Below are positions 9,563 to 17,669 of a stretch of 64,000 nucleotides of DNA, in pieces. The stretch's first letter is position 1, and every line of letters starts with the position of its first letter. Made by a program: the position numbers and the translations under genes. The stretch is from Oscillospiraceae bacterium (GTDB lineage Bacteria > Bacillota > Clostridia > Oscillospirales > Oscillospiraceae), in contig JAFTXW010000015.1 of NCBI GenBank assembly GCA_017461445.1, positions 26,077 through 90,076 of the forward strand. Reading direction: 5' to 3'. The notes beneath the pieces are model-generated. The model was not told the DNA's origin. It was given only the letters and a program-made list of their open reading frames with translations, and did not search any database.

Positions 9563-10747
9563 TCATCCGCAGTGATCGCTCAGTACGGAAATCAGTTTCT
9601 GCATAAAAGCTTCCTTGCGGAAGGTATCCTGGTAGTAGGCTTTCGCGTTTTTGCCGTACAGGGCAAAGCGTTCGGGGGCATCCAGCAATTCCCGGATCTT
9701 TTCCGCCAGCTCCCGGCTGTTTTCCGGGGCGGCGCAGACACCGCAGTTTGCTTCCGCGATCAGGGATGCGGTCTCGCCGCCGATGGAGCCGACCACCGTC
9801 CGGCCCGCCGCCATATAGGACTGAACCTTCCCCGGCAGGGTGCTTGCCATGACGGGATTATCTTTCAGGGAAACGAGCATGGCGTCGGCCATGGTATAAA
9901 ACCGCTCCATTTCCGACACATCCCGCCGTCCGTGGAACACCACATTGGGAAGTCCGTCTGCCATTTCCCGGCACCGGGTCAGGGCAACGCCGTCGCCCAC
10001 GATGTCGAACACCGCACGGCCGTCCCCTTTCAGCAAGGCCGCGGCTTCGATAATGGTCTCCACACTCTGCATATCGCCAATGTTCCCGGCGAATACAAAG
10101 TGATACGGCCCTTCGTGGGGAACGTACTCCGGCACCTGACCGAAGAGCTCCTCGGCATACTGGGGGAGATAAGTGTAAGGCCCCGCCGCCTGGATATAGT
10201 CCCGCAGATAAGGAACAAATCCCTTGGAGGTTACCAGAATGTGATCCGCCGCCCGGTAAATTTTCCGGGAAATGGGATAAAACAGCTTGTAAATGGGGCT
10301 GCTTCTGCCGATGCCGCCGGCAGTCAGGCTTTCGGGCCAAAGATCCAGGCAGTACAGCACACACTTTTTCCCGTGCCGCTTCGCCCACTTGAGGGCAGGC
10401 TCCGCCATCATTACGGGAGACAGCTGGTTCACGAAGACCACATCAAAGTCGTCCTCCATCTGCCGCAGGAATTTATGGGCAGAAAACACGAAGCTGTAGT
10501 AATTGAGGAAGCGGTACAGCGCGCCGGTTTTCCGGGGGATCAGCGGACAGCGGTGAACCCTTACGCCGCCGATCACTTCATCCCCGTGGGCACCGTTTTC
10601 ATAGCCCTCGTAAATGATGCCCTCCGGATAATTGGGGGTTCCCGTCACCACGGTGACGGCATGGCCCGCCTCCGCCAGGGCTTCGCAGATATCGGAAATG
10701 CGGAAGGGCTCCGGCTTATAGTATTGGCATACCACCAGCACCTTCAT
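9563..10747 (-). CDS. WbuB-like family 4 glycosyltransferase (putative FucNAc transferase)
   Basis: 394 residues. The N-terminus KVLVVCQYYKPEPFRISDIC and the TGTPNYPEG motif are those of WbuB-type glycosyltransferases; the E. coli WbuB protein is described as an L-fucosamine transferase. The start is the ATG at 10747, which overlaps the stop of the upstream PGT by 4 bases; the open frame extends upstream but is that gene in another frame. The position between the PGT and capE suggests that it adds FucNAc to the first, lipid-linked sugar. This acceptor and donor assignment is inference from context and family. Confidence 0.85.
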   Translation of the reverse strand: MKVLVVCQYYKPEPFRISDICEALAEAGHAVTVVTGTPNYPEGIIYEGYENGAHGDEVIGGVRVHRCPLIPRKTGALYRFLNYYSFVFSAHKFLRQMEDDFDVVFVNQLSPVMMAEPALKWAKRHGKKCVLYCLDLWPESLTAGGIGRSSPIYKLFYPISRKIYRAADHILVTSKGFVPYLRDYIQAAGPYTYLPQYAEELFGQVPEYVPHEGPYHFVFAGNIGDMQSVETIIEAAALLKGDGRAVFDIVGDGVALTRCREMADGLPNVVFHGRRDVSEMERFYTMADAMLVSLKDNPVMASTLPGKVQSYMAAGRTVVGSIGGETASLIAEANCGVCAAPENSRELAEKIRELLDAPERFALYGKNAKAYYQDTFRKEAFMQKLISVLSDHCG

Positions 10748-11367
10748 TTGGTTTCCTCCGCCTTTTCCTTCTCCAGCTGCCCGGTGCCGCCCTCTACCAC
10801 GCCGTCCCGGCGCAGCACAGACACGATGGTACCAAAGAAGCACTTGCAGTCAAACCGGAAGCTAAGATTTTTCACATATTCGCCGTCAAATTTTGCCTTC
10901 ACATCGATAGGCAGCTCGTCCCGGCCGTTGATCTGGGCCCAGCCGGTGAGGCCGGGGCGCACATCATTGGCACCGTACTTATCCCGCTCGGCAATCAGGT
11001 CGAACTGGTTCCACAGGGCTGGCCGGGGGCCGATGATGGACATCTCCCCGGTGAAGATCTGCAGAATTTGGGGCAACTCGTCCAGGGAAGTTTTGCGCAG
11101 GATGCGGCCCACCCGGGTGATATACTGCTCGGGATTTTCCAGCAGATGGGTAGGCATATCGTGAGGGGTGTCCATTTTCATGGTGCGGAATTTCAGGATC
11201 TGGAAGTGGGTCTTATGGATGCCCACCCGCTTCTGGCGGAAAAATACCGGGCCGGGGTCATCGATCTTAATGGCCACGGCGATGATCAAATACACCCAGA
11301 AAAAGAACACAATAAAGCAACCGGACAGAAGGATATCGATCAGACGCTTGCCGTATTTCTGGTACAT
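10744..11367 (-). CDS. Small monotopic phosphoglycosyl transferase (initiating sugar transferase)
   Basis: 207 residues, the minimal PglC/WcaJ-type catalytic unit. One hydrophobic re-entrant helix (about 8-33) is followed by DDPGPVFFRQKRVG (36-49), KFRTM (59-63), the catalytic Asp-Glu dyad in SLDELPQ (D96, E97) and IIGPRP (111-116). Such enzymes move a phosphosugar from UDP-sugar onto undecaprenyl phosphate and so start the repeat unit. It follows the CapD-like dehydratase by 4 bases and is coupled to the WbuB-like gene. In pairs of this kind the sugar is often a deoxy-amino sugar made by the dehydratase; this is not proven here. A second, larger PGT lies at 35352-36755. Confidence 0.92.
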   Translation of the reverse strand: MYQKYGKRLIDILLSGCFIVFFFWVYLIIAVAIKIDDPGPVFFRQKRVGIHKTHFQILKFRTMKMDTPHDMPTHLLENPEQYITRVGRILRKTSLDELPQILQIFTGEMSIIGPRPALWNQFDLIAERDKYGANDVRPGLTGWAQINGRDELPIDVKAKFDGEYVKNLSFRFDCKCFFGTIVSVLRRDGVVEGGTGQLEKEKAEETK

Positions 11368-11371
11368 AGGC

Positions 11372-13249
11372 TTACACTTCCACCTTTCGCTTGTAAGTAG
11401 GAACGATCTCCGCGACGATGTCCTTCATGTTGGACACCTCCAGACGGCTGGCCTTGTCCAGCCGCTCCAGCTGCTCCTTGAACCGTTCATCGTTCATTTC
11501 AATGGGCTTGCCGATGTGGATCAGCTTGTTGTCCGTTTCCTGGAGGCCCTCCTCCTTCATCAGCAGCTCTTCATAGAGCTTTTCGCCGGGACGCAGGCCC
11601 GTATATTCCACCTTGATATCCACGTCCGGTTCGAAGCCGCTGAGACGGATCATGTTCCGGGCCATGGTATCGATCTTCACAGGCTCGCCCATGTCCAGTA
11701 CGAATATCTCGCCGCCCTTGGCATAATAGCCCGCCTGTAACACCAGGCTCACCGCTTCGGGAATTGTCATAAAATAGCGGATGATGTCGGGATGGGTAAC
11801 GGTAACGGGGCCGCCTGCCTCAATCTGCTTTTTGAACAGGGGAATGACACTGCCGTTGCTGCCCAGCACATTGCCGAAGCGGACAGCCACAAATTCCGTA
11901 TCGGATTCCCGGTTCATCATCTGCACTACCATCTCACACAGACGCTTCGACGCGCCCATGATATTGGTGGGGTTTACCGCCTTGTCGGTGGAGATCAGCA
12001 CAAACCGCTTCACGCCGTACTTGGCGGCGGCCTTTGCCATTTTGTAGGTGCCGAACACATTGTTCTTAATGGCCTCATTGGGGCTGTCCTCCATCAGGGG
12101 AACATGCTTATGGGCCGCCGCATGGAATACCAGATCGGGCCGGTATTTGCTAACCACATATTCCACCCGGTTGGTATTTCGGACAGAGCCGATCAGAACC
12201 TCCAGGTTCAGCTCCGGGTGGCTGCGGCGCAGCTCCATCTGGATATCGTAGGCATTATTTTCGTAAATTTCAAAGATAATAAGCTGTTTGGGGTTGGCTC
12301 GGGCGATCTGGCGGCATAGCTCGCTGCCGATGCTTCCACCGCCGCCGGTGACCATGACCACTTTTCCGGAGATATAGGCAAATATCTCCTCCAGATTGAC
12401 CTTGATGGGGTCCCGGCCCAGCAGATCCTGAGGGTCTACCTTGCGCAGCTTGCTGACGCTGACATCACCGTTGACCATCTGATAGATGCCTGGCAGCAGC
12501 TGCACCTCGCAGCCGGTGGTCGTACAGATATCCAGAATCTCCTTGCGGATTGCTGCCGGGGCACTGGGGATGGCGAAAATGATCTTGCTGATCTTATACT
12601 GCTTCACTATTTCGGGAATATCCCGGCGGGTACCCACGATGGGAGCACCGCACAGGTGCTTACCCTGCTTGGCGGGGTTGTCGTCAATGACGCAGGCCAG
12701 ATGATCCCGGATAAAATTGCTGCTGACAAATTCCGTCGCCAGCGTACGGCCCGCATCACCCGCACCAATGATCATGACGTTCTTCAGATTGGCCTGATGG
12801 GTCAGGTGGGAAAATTTCTGCTGGGCCGTTCTCATCAGACGGTAAGAAAAACGGATGGTCACCGTAAATACGAAGCTCATCAGGAAGCCCACCACGGTAC
12901 TGGAACGGGGCAGCACATAGCCGTCAAAACCGAACACAAAGACCGCGGCCACGCCCAGGACCATATACGCGCCCACGATGCGGAACACCTCGGAGGTGCT
13001 GACAAAGGCCCAGATACTGCTGTACAGCCGGAACAGCGCAAACACCACCACTGTAATCACGCACCAGATGGCCATTGTGGATGGGAAGCCCTCCAGATGG
13101 TAGATGTGTATCTCGCTGAAAACGAAGTCCGCCCGGAACCAGAGTCCAAAGAAGAAGGACACTACCGTTGCCACCACATCCATCAATATGATCAGCAGCA
13201 GCTTTGCCGCCGCGTCCAAGTCCATTTTTTTATGTTTAAGAGACTTCAT
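11372..13249 (-). CDS. Membrane nucleotide-sugar 4,6-dehydratase (FlaA1/CapD/PglF family)
   Basis: About 625 residues. Four transmembrane helices occupy residues 10-150. A first Rossmann domain follows (GAGDAGR, 162-168), then the catalytic SDR domain with TGGGGSIG (301-308) and M431-GAS-K435, where Met replaces the usual Tyr as in PglF and CapD. It probably converts UDP-GlcNAc to the 4-keto-6-deoxy sugar at the membrane. It is the first gene of the operon. The start is either the ATG at 13249 (MKSLKHKK, chosen for family fit) or an in-frame GTG at 13285 with AAGGG close by; the choice is open. Confidence 0.93.
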   Translation of the reverse strand: MKSLKHKKMDLDAAAKLLLIILMDVVATVVSFFFGLWFRADFVFSEIHIYHLEGFPSTMAIWCVITVVVFALFRLYSSIWAFVSTSEVFRIVGAYMVLGVAAVFVFGFDGYVLPRSSTVVGFLMSFVFTVTIRFSYRLMRTAQQKFSHLTHQANLKNVMIIGAGDAGRTLATEFVSSNFIRDHLACVIDDNPAKQGKHLCGAPIVGTRRDIPEIVKQYKISKIIFAIPSAPAAIRKEILDICTTTGCEVQLLPGIYQMVNGDVSVSKLRKVDPQDLLGRDPIKVNLEEIFAYISGKVVMVTGGGGSIGSELCRQIARANPKQLIIFEIYENNAYDIQMELRRSHPELNLEVLIGSVRNTNRVEYVVSKYRPDLVFHAAAHKHVPLMEDSPNEAIKNNVFGTYKMAKAAAKYGVKRFVLISTDKAVNPTNIMGASKRLCEMVVQMMNRESDTEFVAVRFGNVLGSNGSVIPLFKKQIEAGGPVTVTHPDIIRYFMTIPEAVSLVLQAGYYAKGGEIFVLDMGEPVKIDTMARNMIRLSGFEPDVDIKVEYTGLRPGEKLYEELLMKEEGLQETDNKLIHIGKPIEMNDERFKEQLERLDKASRLEVSNMKDIVAEIVPTYKRKVEV

Positions 13250-13309
13250 AGGTTCTGTCCAAAAGGTGATGCCCAGCGGGCACACTTTCCCTTCTACATA
13301 GTTCAGTAT

Positions 13310-13338
13310 ATTATATCACACATTGTCGAATACAGCAA
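13310..13338 (-). promoter_or_regulatory. Sigma-A promoter of the FucNAc polysaccharide operon
   Basis: On the minus strand TTGCTG (13338-13333), a 17-base spacer ending in TGTGA (extended -10) and TATAAT (13315-13310). It lies 60 bases before the ATG of the FlaA1/CapD-like gene. No other promoter of this quality was found before the left edge, so the whole cluster may be one transcript. Confidence 0.8.
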
Positions 13339-13359
13339 GGGGAACTTTCTGCCGGGAAC

Positions 13360-13397
13360 GGAAAAGTGCCTGCGGCACATTTTGGCCGCAGGCACTT
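13360..13397 (-). terminator. Rho-independent terminator after the NahK-like gene
   Basis: A 13-base perfect stem (13364-13376 with 13385-13397) and an 8-base loop. On the minus strand the stem is followed by TTTT. It lies 7 bases past the stop of the kinase gene and just upstream of the next promoter, so it separates the two units. Confidence 0.85.
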
Positions 13398-13403
13398 GGG
13401 GGT

Positions 13404-14498
13404 TCATTTCGCTTTTTCCACGCAATCCCGGACGATTTTTTCCATTTCGTCCATCTTTTTCAGCATATCCTTTGCCAGCGCGATCTGGCAGCGGGTACGC
13501 ACGAGGTTATGCTCGGGATAATTGGTTTTGAAATACAGGTCGCCGTCCAGATAGTCCGCCAGGAACCGGGTAGCCAGCTCCGCCGTCAGCACGAAGCAGC
13601 TGAGAGCCAGGGTCTCCACTTCCTTTTCTGTCATGGTCTTGGCGGTCGTGCTCAGGAAGCCCTCGGCAAAGGCGCGGAACACATCCAGGTTCACGCCAGC
13701 CTTTTCGGGCTCGGGGCAGTCCTCCTCCACGAAGTTGGCAGCAAACCGGATCGCGTCGCCGAAATCGTGGCCCATGAGGCCGGGCATGACGGTATCCAGA
13801 TCGATGACCACCAGAGCGCGGTTGGTTTCGCTGTCAAAGAGGACGTTGTTGATCTTGGTATCGTTATGGGTGACCCGCAGGGGCAGCTGACCGGCGTTGT
13901 TCAAATCTGTCAGGGTGCAGGCCAGATCCTGCACGGACAGCAGCCAGTCGATCTCCTCCCTGACCTCCTTCACGCGGCCCGCCTTGTCCTCCTGCACGGA
14001 AGAGAGCAGCTTTTCGTACCGCTTGCGGGTATTGTGAAAGTTGGGGATGGTCTCATACAGCTGGGTAATATCAAAATCCGCCAGCTGGGTCTGGAACTCG
14101 CCGAAGGCCATACCCGCGTTGCGCAGGATCTGAGGATCCAGCAGCGTATTGTAAGTAGTGGAACGGATATAGTTGGTCATCCGCCAGAAATTATCCCCAT
14201 CGATGACATAGGTCTTGCGGTCAGCGGTGTGATGGAAGTGGAGGGCCGTCTGTCCGGGCTTTTTCTCCCGGATATGCTCCGTCACCTTGTCGATGTTTTC
14301 CATCAGCTGGACAGGGGTACGGAAGGCATAGGTATTGACATTCTGCACCAGGAAGGACTTGGGGCTTCCGTCGGCCAGAATAAAATTCACTTTGTAAGTA
14401 TGGTTCACGTTACCCATCTGGATGGTCTCGTAACCCACATATTCATCATAGATTCGGAAGAGCTTGCACACTTCCTGCAGTTTTTGATTCAGATCCAC
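13404..14498 (-). CDS. APH-fold sugar kinase, N-acetylhexosamine 1-kinase (NahK)-like
   Basis: 364 residues of the aminoglycoside-phosphotransferase/choline-kinase fold. RVTHNDTKINNVLFD contains the HND catalytic loop (211-213) with D213 as base and the following Asn for Mg, and VVIDLDTVMPG (231-240) gives the DFG-like Asp. Length and motifs resemble Bifidobacterium NahK, which makes GlcNAc/GalNAc 1-phosphate in the lacto-N-biose pathway; related proteins of this fold phosphorylate other small hydroxyl compounds. It has its own promoter and terminator. The start codon is GTG, with GAGAGG upstream. Sugar specificity is inference. Confidence 0.75.
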   Translation of the reverse strand: MDLNQKLQEVCKLFRIYDEYVGYETIQMGNVNHTYKVNFILADGSPKSFLVQNVNTYAFRTPVQLMENIDKVTEHIREKKPGQTALHFHHTADRKTYVIDGDNFWRMTNYIRSTTYNTLLDPQILRNAGMAFGEFQTQLADFDITQLYETIPNFHNTRKRYEKLLSSVQEDKAGRVKEVREEIDWLLSVQDLACTLTDLNNAGQLPLRVTHNDTKINNVLFDSETNRALVVIDLDTVMPGLMGHDFGDAIRFAANFVEEDCPEPEKAGVNLDVFRAFAEGFLSTTAKTMTEKEVETLALSCFVLTAELATRFLADYLDGDLYFKTNYPEHNLVRTRCQIALAKDMLKKMDEMEKIVRDCVEKAK

Positions 14499-14567
14499 GA
14501 TACAATAACCTCTCTATATCGAAATCTCCGTGATAAGGGTATATATGCACACTTTTCAGTATCAAAC

Positions 14568-14596
14568 ATTGTAAACGATTTCATGCCAATTGTCAA
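14568..14596 (-). promoter_or_regulatory. Sigma-A promoter of the NahK-like kinase gene
   Basis: On the minus strand TTGACA (14596-14591), a 17-base spacer and TACAAT (14573-14568). The -35 box abuts the T-run of the rnc terminator, so the two signals are packed back to back. The leader to the GTG start is about 60 bases. Confidence 0.85.
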
Positions 14597-14629
14597 CAAA
14601 AAAGCACAAGCCCCGGCAGATGCCGGGGC
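14597..14629 (-). terminator. Terminator of the ktrB-to-rnc operon
   Basis: An 8-base GC-only perfect stem (GCCCCGGC, 14610-14617 with 14622-14629) with a 4-base loop. On the minus strand it is followed by TTGTGC and six Ts. It lies 7 bases after the rnc stop. Confidence 0.88.
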
Positions 14630-14636
14630 ATATGTA

Positions 14637-15323
14637 TCACACATTGCCGGGGAAGAGCTTTTCGATGGCTGCCCGGGCGGCGTCCTGTTCGGCGCGCTTT
14701 TTGCTGCGGCCTGTGCCCTTGCCCACCACAGTGCCGTTGAGAGATACCTCTACCTGGAACTGCTTGTCATGGTCGGGGCCGGATTCGCCCACCAGCGCAT
14801 AGCTGAGAGACTGGTTCCGCTTCTGCTGCACCAGCTCCTGCAGCATGGTCTTGTAGTCCGCATTGTGAAGCTTGGTCACAGGGACTTCCACCAGGATGAA
14901 CTGCTGTACGATCTTCAGTGCCGCTTCGATGCCGCCGTCCAGGAAGCTGGCAGCGATCACGGACTCCATAGCGTCCGCCAGGATGGAATCCCGGCTGCGT
15001 CCGCCCCCCTGCTCCTCGCCGTGGCCCAGCAGCAGGTGATCCCCCAGACCGATGCGGTTGGCCGCCGCGGCCAGGGTCTTTTCGCAGACCATATCCGCCC
15101 GCATCCGGGTCAGCTCGCCCTCGGGCCGGTCGGGGAAATTGCGGAACAGATATTCCGCCACCAGCATACCCAGCACACTGTCCCCCAGGAACTCCAGCCG
15201 CTCGTTACTCAGCAGGCTGTTATGCCACCGCTCATTGGCATAGGAGGAATGGGTCAGGGCATTCTGCAGCAGGCTGATATTGTGAAACTGATAGCCTATG
15301 GCCGTTTCCAGATCTTTGATCAT
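14637..15323 (-). CDS. rnc: Ribonuclease III
   Basis: 228 residues. The nuclease signature ERLEFLGDSVLG (41-52) contains the Mg-binding acidic residues, and LADAMESVIAASFLDGG gives the second acidic pair. The double-stranded RNA-binding domain fills about residues 155-225 and ends with GTGRSKKRAEQDAARAAIEKL. It cuts double-stranded RNA in rRNA processing and mRNA decay. Its ATG overlaps the plsX stop by 4 bases. It is the last gene of the operon, before a terminator. The usual plsX-acpP-rnc order lacks acpP here. Confidence 0.97.
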   Translation of the reverse strand: MIKDLETAIGYQFHNISLLQNALTHSSYANERWHNSLLSNERLEFLGDSVLGMLVAEYLFRNFPDRPEGELTRMRADMVCEKTLAAAANRIGLGDHLLLGHGEEQGGGRSRDSILADAMESVIAASFLDGGIEAALKIVQQFILVEVPVTKLHNADYKTMLQELVQQKRNQSLSYALVGESGPDHDKQFQVEVSLNGTVVGKGTGRSKKRAEQDAARAAIEKLFPGNV

Positions 15324-16345
15324 TCGGCAGTCTCCTTCATGGCCCGGAGGCTCTGCTCCAGCTGGGCGGTAAAGTCACTCTTTGCCGCCTCCATGGCCTG
15401 CTTGATGGCGTTCTGGAAGGCCAGCGCATCAGAGGAGCCATGGGCCTTGATAACAGGCTTCTTGATACCAAGGAACTGGGTACCGCCGATGGTGCGGTAG
15501 TCCAGCAGGCTCACAAGCTCCGTAACACCGGACTTGCACAGCAGATAACCCAGCTTGCTGAAAAGATTCTTCTTGAACATCTTCTTCATCAGGCTGCCCA
15601 TGAACATGGCGGTGCCCTCGATGGACTTGATCAGCACGTTGCCGCTGAAACCGTCGCAGACCACCACGTCCACCTCGCCCAGGGGCACAGCGCGGGCTTC
15701 CACGTTGCCGACAAAATTGATCAGGCCCTGTTCCTTCGCCTTTTCCAACAGAACATAAGCGTCCTTCTGCAGCTGGGTGCCCTTGCTGTCCTCGGTGCCG
15801 ATGTTCAACAGGCCCACCCGGGGGCTGGTTACGCCAAAAGTGTTCTTGACATACTCAGAGCCCACAAGGCCGAACTGGAGCAGGAATTCAGGCGTACACT
15901 CAGCGTTGGCACCGCAGTCCACGATGGTGACCTTTCCGCCTGTCTTTACAGGCATGGAAGGTGCCATAGCCGCCCGGCGGATGCCCTTCACCCGCTTGAC
16001 GATCAGAGTCGCTCCTGTCAGCAGCGCACCGGTGGAACCGGCGGACACGAAGGCATCGCCCTCGCCGTTTGCCAGCATCCGCAGGCCGATGACCATAGAG
16101 GAATTCTTCCGCTTGTGGATAACGGTAGCAGGATCATCGTGCATATCCACCACATCATCGGCATTGGCGATTTCCATGCCCTGGGGCAGGTTATCGATGC
16201 CATGCTTTTTCAAAACGCCTAGGATCTCCTCTCCCCGGCCTACCAGGGTGATCTCCGCGCCATAGGCCTTCGCGGCTTCGATTGCGCCCAGTACGGGTGC
16301 TTCCGGGGCGTTATCGCCGCCCATTGCATCCAGAATGATCTTCAT
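15320..16345 (-). CDS. plsX: Phosphate acyltransferase PlsX
   Basis: 341 residues, the normal family length. It begins KIILDAMGGDNAPEAPVLGA and contains FVSAGSTGALLTGATLIV and DGFSGNVLIKSIEG, all typical of PlsX. The enzyme converts acyl-ACP to acyl-phosphate for PlsY in phospholipid synthesis and is peripherally membrane-bound. I start at the ATG at 16345, which has GAGGTGG at proper spacing, rather than at an in-frame GTG nine bases upstream. It lies between trmFO and rnc. No acpP is found beside it, although acpP normally follows plsX. Confidence 0.96.
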   Translation of the reverse strand: MKIILDAMGGDNAPEAPVLGAIEAAKAYGAEITLVGRGEEILGVLKKHGIDNLPQGMEIANADDVVDMHDDPATVIHKRKNSSMVIGLRMLANGEGDAFVSAGSTGALLTGATLIVKRVKGIRRAAMAPSMPVKTGGKVTIVDCGANAECTPEFLLQFGLVGSEYVKNTFGVTSPRVGLLNIGTEDSKGTQLQKDAYVLLEKAKEQGLINFVGNVEARAVPLGEVDVVVCDGFSGNVLIKSIEGTAMFMGSLMKKMFKKNLFSKLGYLLCKSGVTELVSLLDYRTIGGTQFLGIKKPVIKAHGSSDALAFQNAIKQAMEAAKSDFTAQLEQSLRAMKETAE

Positions 16346-16362
16346 TTGCGCCACCTCTTTCT

Positions 16363-17667
16363 TTAGATTCCTTCGGCAACCATACGGTCGATGATCTCCA
16401 GGGACCGGTTTGCGATTGCCAGATTCTTTTCTGCTTTCTTACGGATCCGCTTTTCCAGCGGGGCAATGATGCTGAAATTCACGTTCATAGGCTGGAAGTT
16501 TTCGATGCTTCCGTCGCTGATGTACAGGCCCAACGCACCGATAGCGGTGGTCTTGGGGAAATCGGGCAGCTCCCGCCCTTGGACCTTGGCCGCCATGGCG
16601 ACGGCGGCAAGATAGCCGGAGGCTGTGGACTCCACATAGCCCTCCACGCCGGTCATCTGCCCGGCAAAGGCCACCAGGGGATCCCGGCGGTCGGCGTAAT
16701 ACTTATCCAGCAGCTTGGGGCTCTGGAGGAAGGTATTCTGGTGCATCACGCCATAGCGGACGAACTCCGCATTCCGCAGAGCGGGGATCATGGAGAACAC
16801 ACGCTTCTGCTCGCCAAATTTCAGATGGGTCTGGAAGCCCACCAGATTATAAACGCTCTTGGCTGCGTTGTCCTGCCGCAGCTGAACAACGGCATAGGGC
16901 TCCTTGCCGGTGTTGGGATCTACGAGACCCACAGGCTTCAGGGGGCCGTAGCGCAGGGTGTCAAAGCCCCGGCGGGCCATGACCTCCACGGGCATACAGC
17001 CTTCAAAGACGTTCTTGTCCTCAAAACCGTGAACCTCCGCTTCCTCAGCAGTGGTCAGCTCCCGGATAAAGGCCTCGTACTGCTCCTTATCCAGGGCGCA
17101 GTTGATATAGTCTGGGGTGCCCCGGTCGTAACGGGACTGCCACCAGGCGAGATCCATATCGATAGACTCCGCTGTCACCAGCGGGGCGGCGGCATCAAAA
17201 AAGTGGAGATAATCCGTTTCTCCGAAATATTTGCCGATGGCCTCGCTCATGGCATCACTGGTCAGGGGGCCCGTAGCGATGATAACAGGGCCCTCGGGAA
17301 CCTCCGTCACTTCCTCGGAAATAACAGTGATGTTGGGATGGCTTTTGATCTTTTCCGTGACCATTTTGGCAAAGCCGCCCCGGTCAACGGCCAGACAGCC
17401 GCCAGCCTCCACACGGGTGGCCTCGGCGCATTCCAGGATCAGGCTGCCGCAGCGGCGCAGCTCCTCTTTCAGAAGGCCCACAGCGTTTTCCAGCCGGTCG
17501 CCCCGGAGAGAGTTGGAGCAGACCAGCTCCGCGAAATCCTCGCTGTGGTGGGCGGGGGACATTTTCTTTGGCTTCATTTCATAAAGCTCCACGTCAATGC
17601 CCCGCTGGGCCAGCTGCCATGCTGCCTCAGAGCCGGCAAGGCCCGCGCCTATCACTTTTACTTTCAT
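16363..17667 (-). CDS. trmFO: Folate/FAD-dependent tRNA m5U54 methyltransferase TrmFO
   Basis: 434 residues. The N-terminus has the FAD dinucleotide motif VIGAGLAGSEAAWQLAQRG, then YEMKPKKMSPAHHSEDFAEL and CSNSLRGDRLENAVGLLKEE, which are diagnostic for TrmFO. The C-terminal half has YVESTASGYLAA. It makes ribothymidine at position 54 of tRNA using methylene-tetrahydrofolate. It follows topA by 2 bases; topA-trmFO is a common order in Firmicutes. The protein is complete. Confidence 0.97.
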   Translation of the reverse strand: MKVKVIGAGLAGSEAAWQLAQRGIDVELYEMKPKKMSPAHHSEDFAELVCSNSLRGDRLENAVGLLKEELRRCGSLILECAEATRVEAGGCLAVDRGGFAKMVTEKIKSHPNITVISEEVTEVPEGPVIIATGPLTSDAMSEAIGKYFGETDYLHFFDAAAPLVTAESIDMDLAWWQSRYDRGTPDYINCALDKEQYEAFIRELTTAEEAEVHGFEDKNVFEGCMPVEVMARRGFDTLRYGPLKPVGLVDPNTGKEPYAVVQLRQDNAAKSVYNLVGFQTHLKFGEQKRVFSMIPALRNAEFVRYGVMHQNTFLQSPKLLDKYYADRRDPLVAFAGQMTGVEGYVESTASGYLAAVAMAAKVQGRELPDFPKTTAIGALGLYISDGSIENFQPMNVNFSIIAPLEKRIRKKAEKNLAIANRSLEIIDRMVAEGI

Positions 17668-17669
17668 GC

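Noticed and set aside
1-13249. Horizontal transfer of the whole FucNAc operon
   Set aside because: Clusters of this kind are often transferred, but base composition and codon use here look like the housekeeping genes, and no mobile genes are visible, so I do not claim it.
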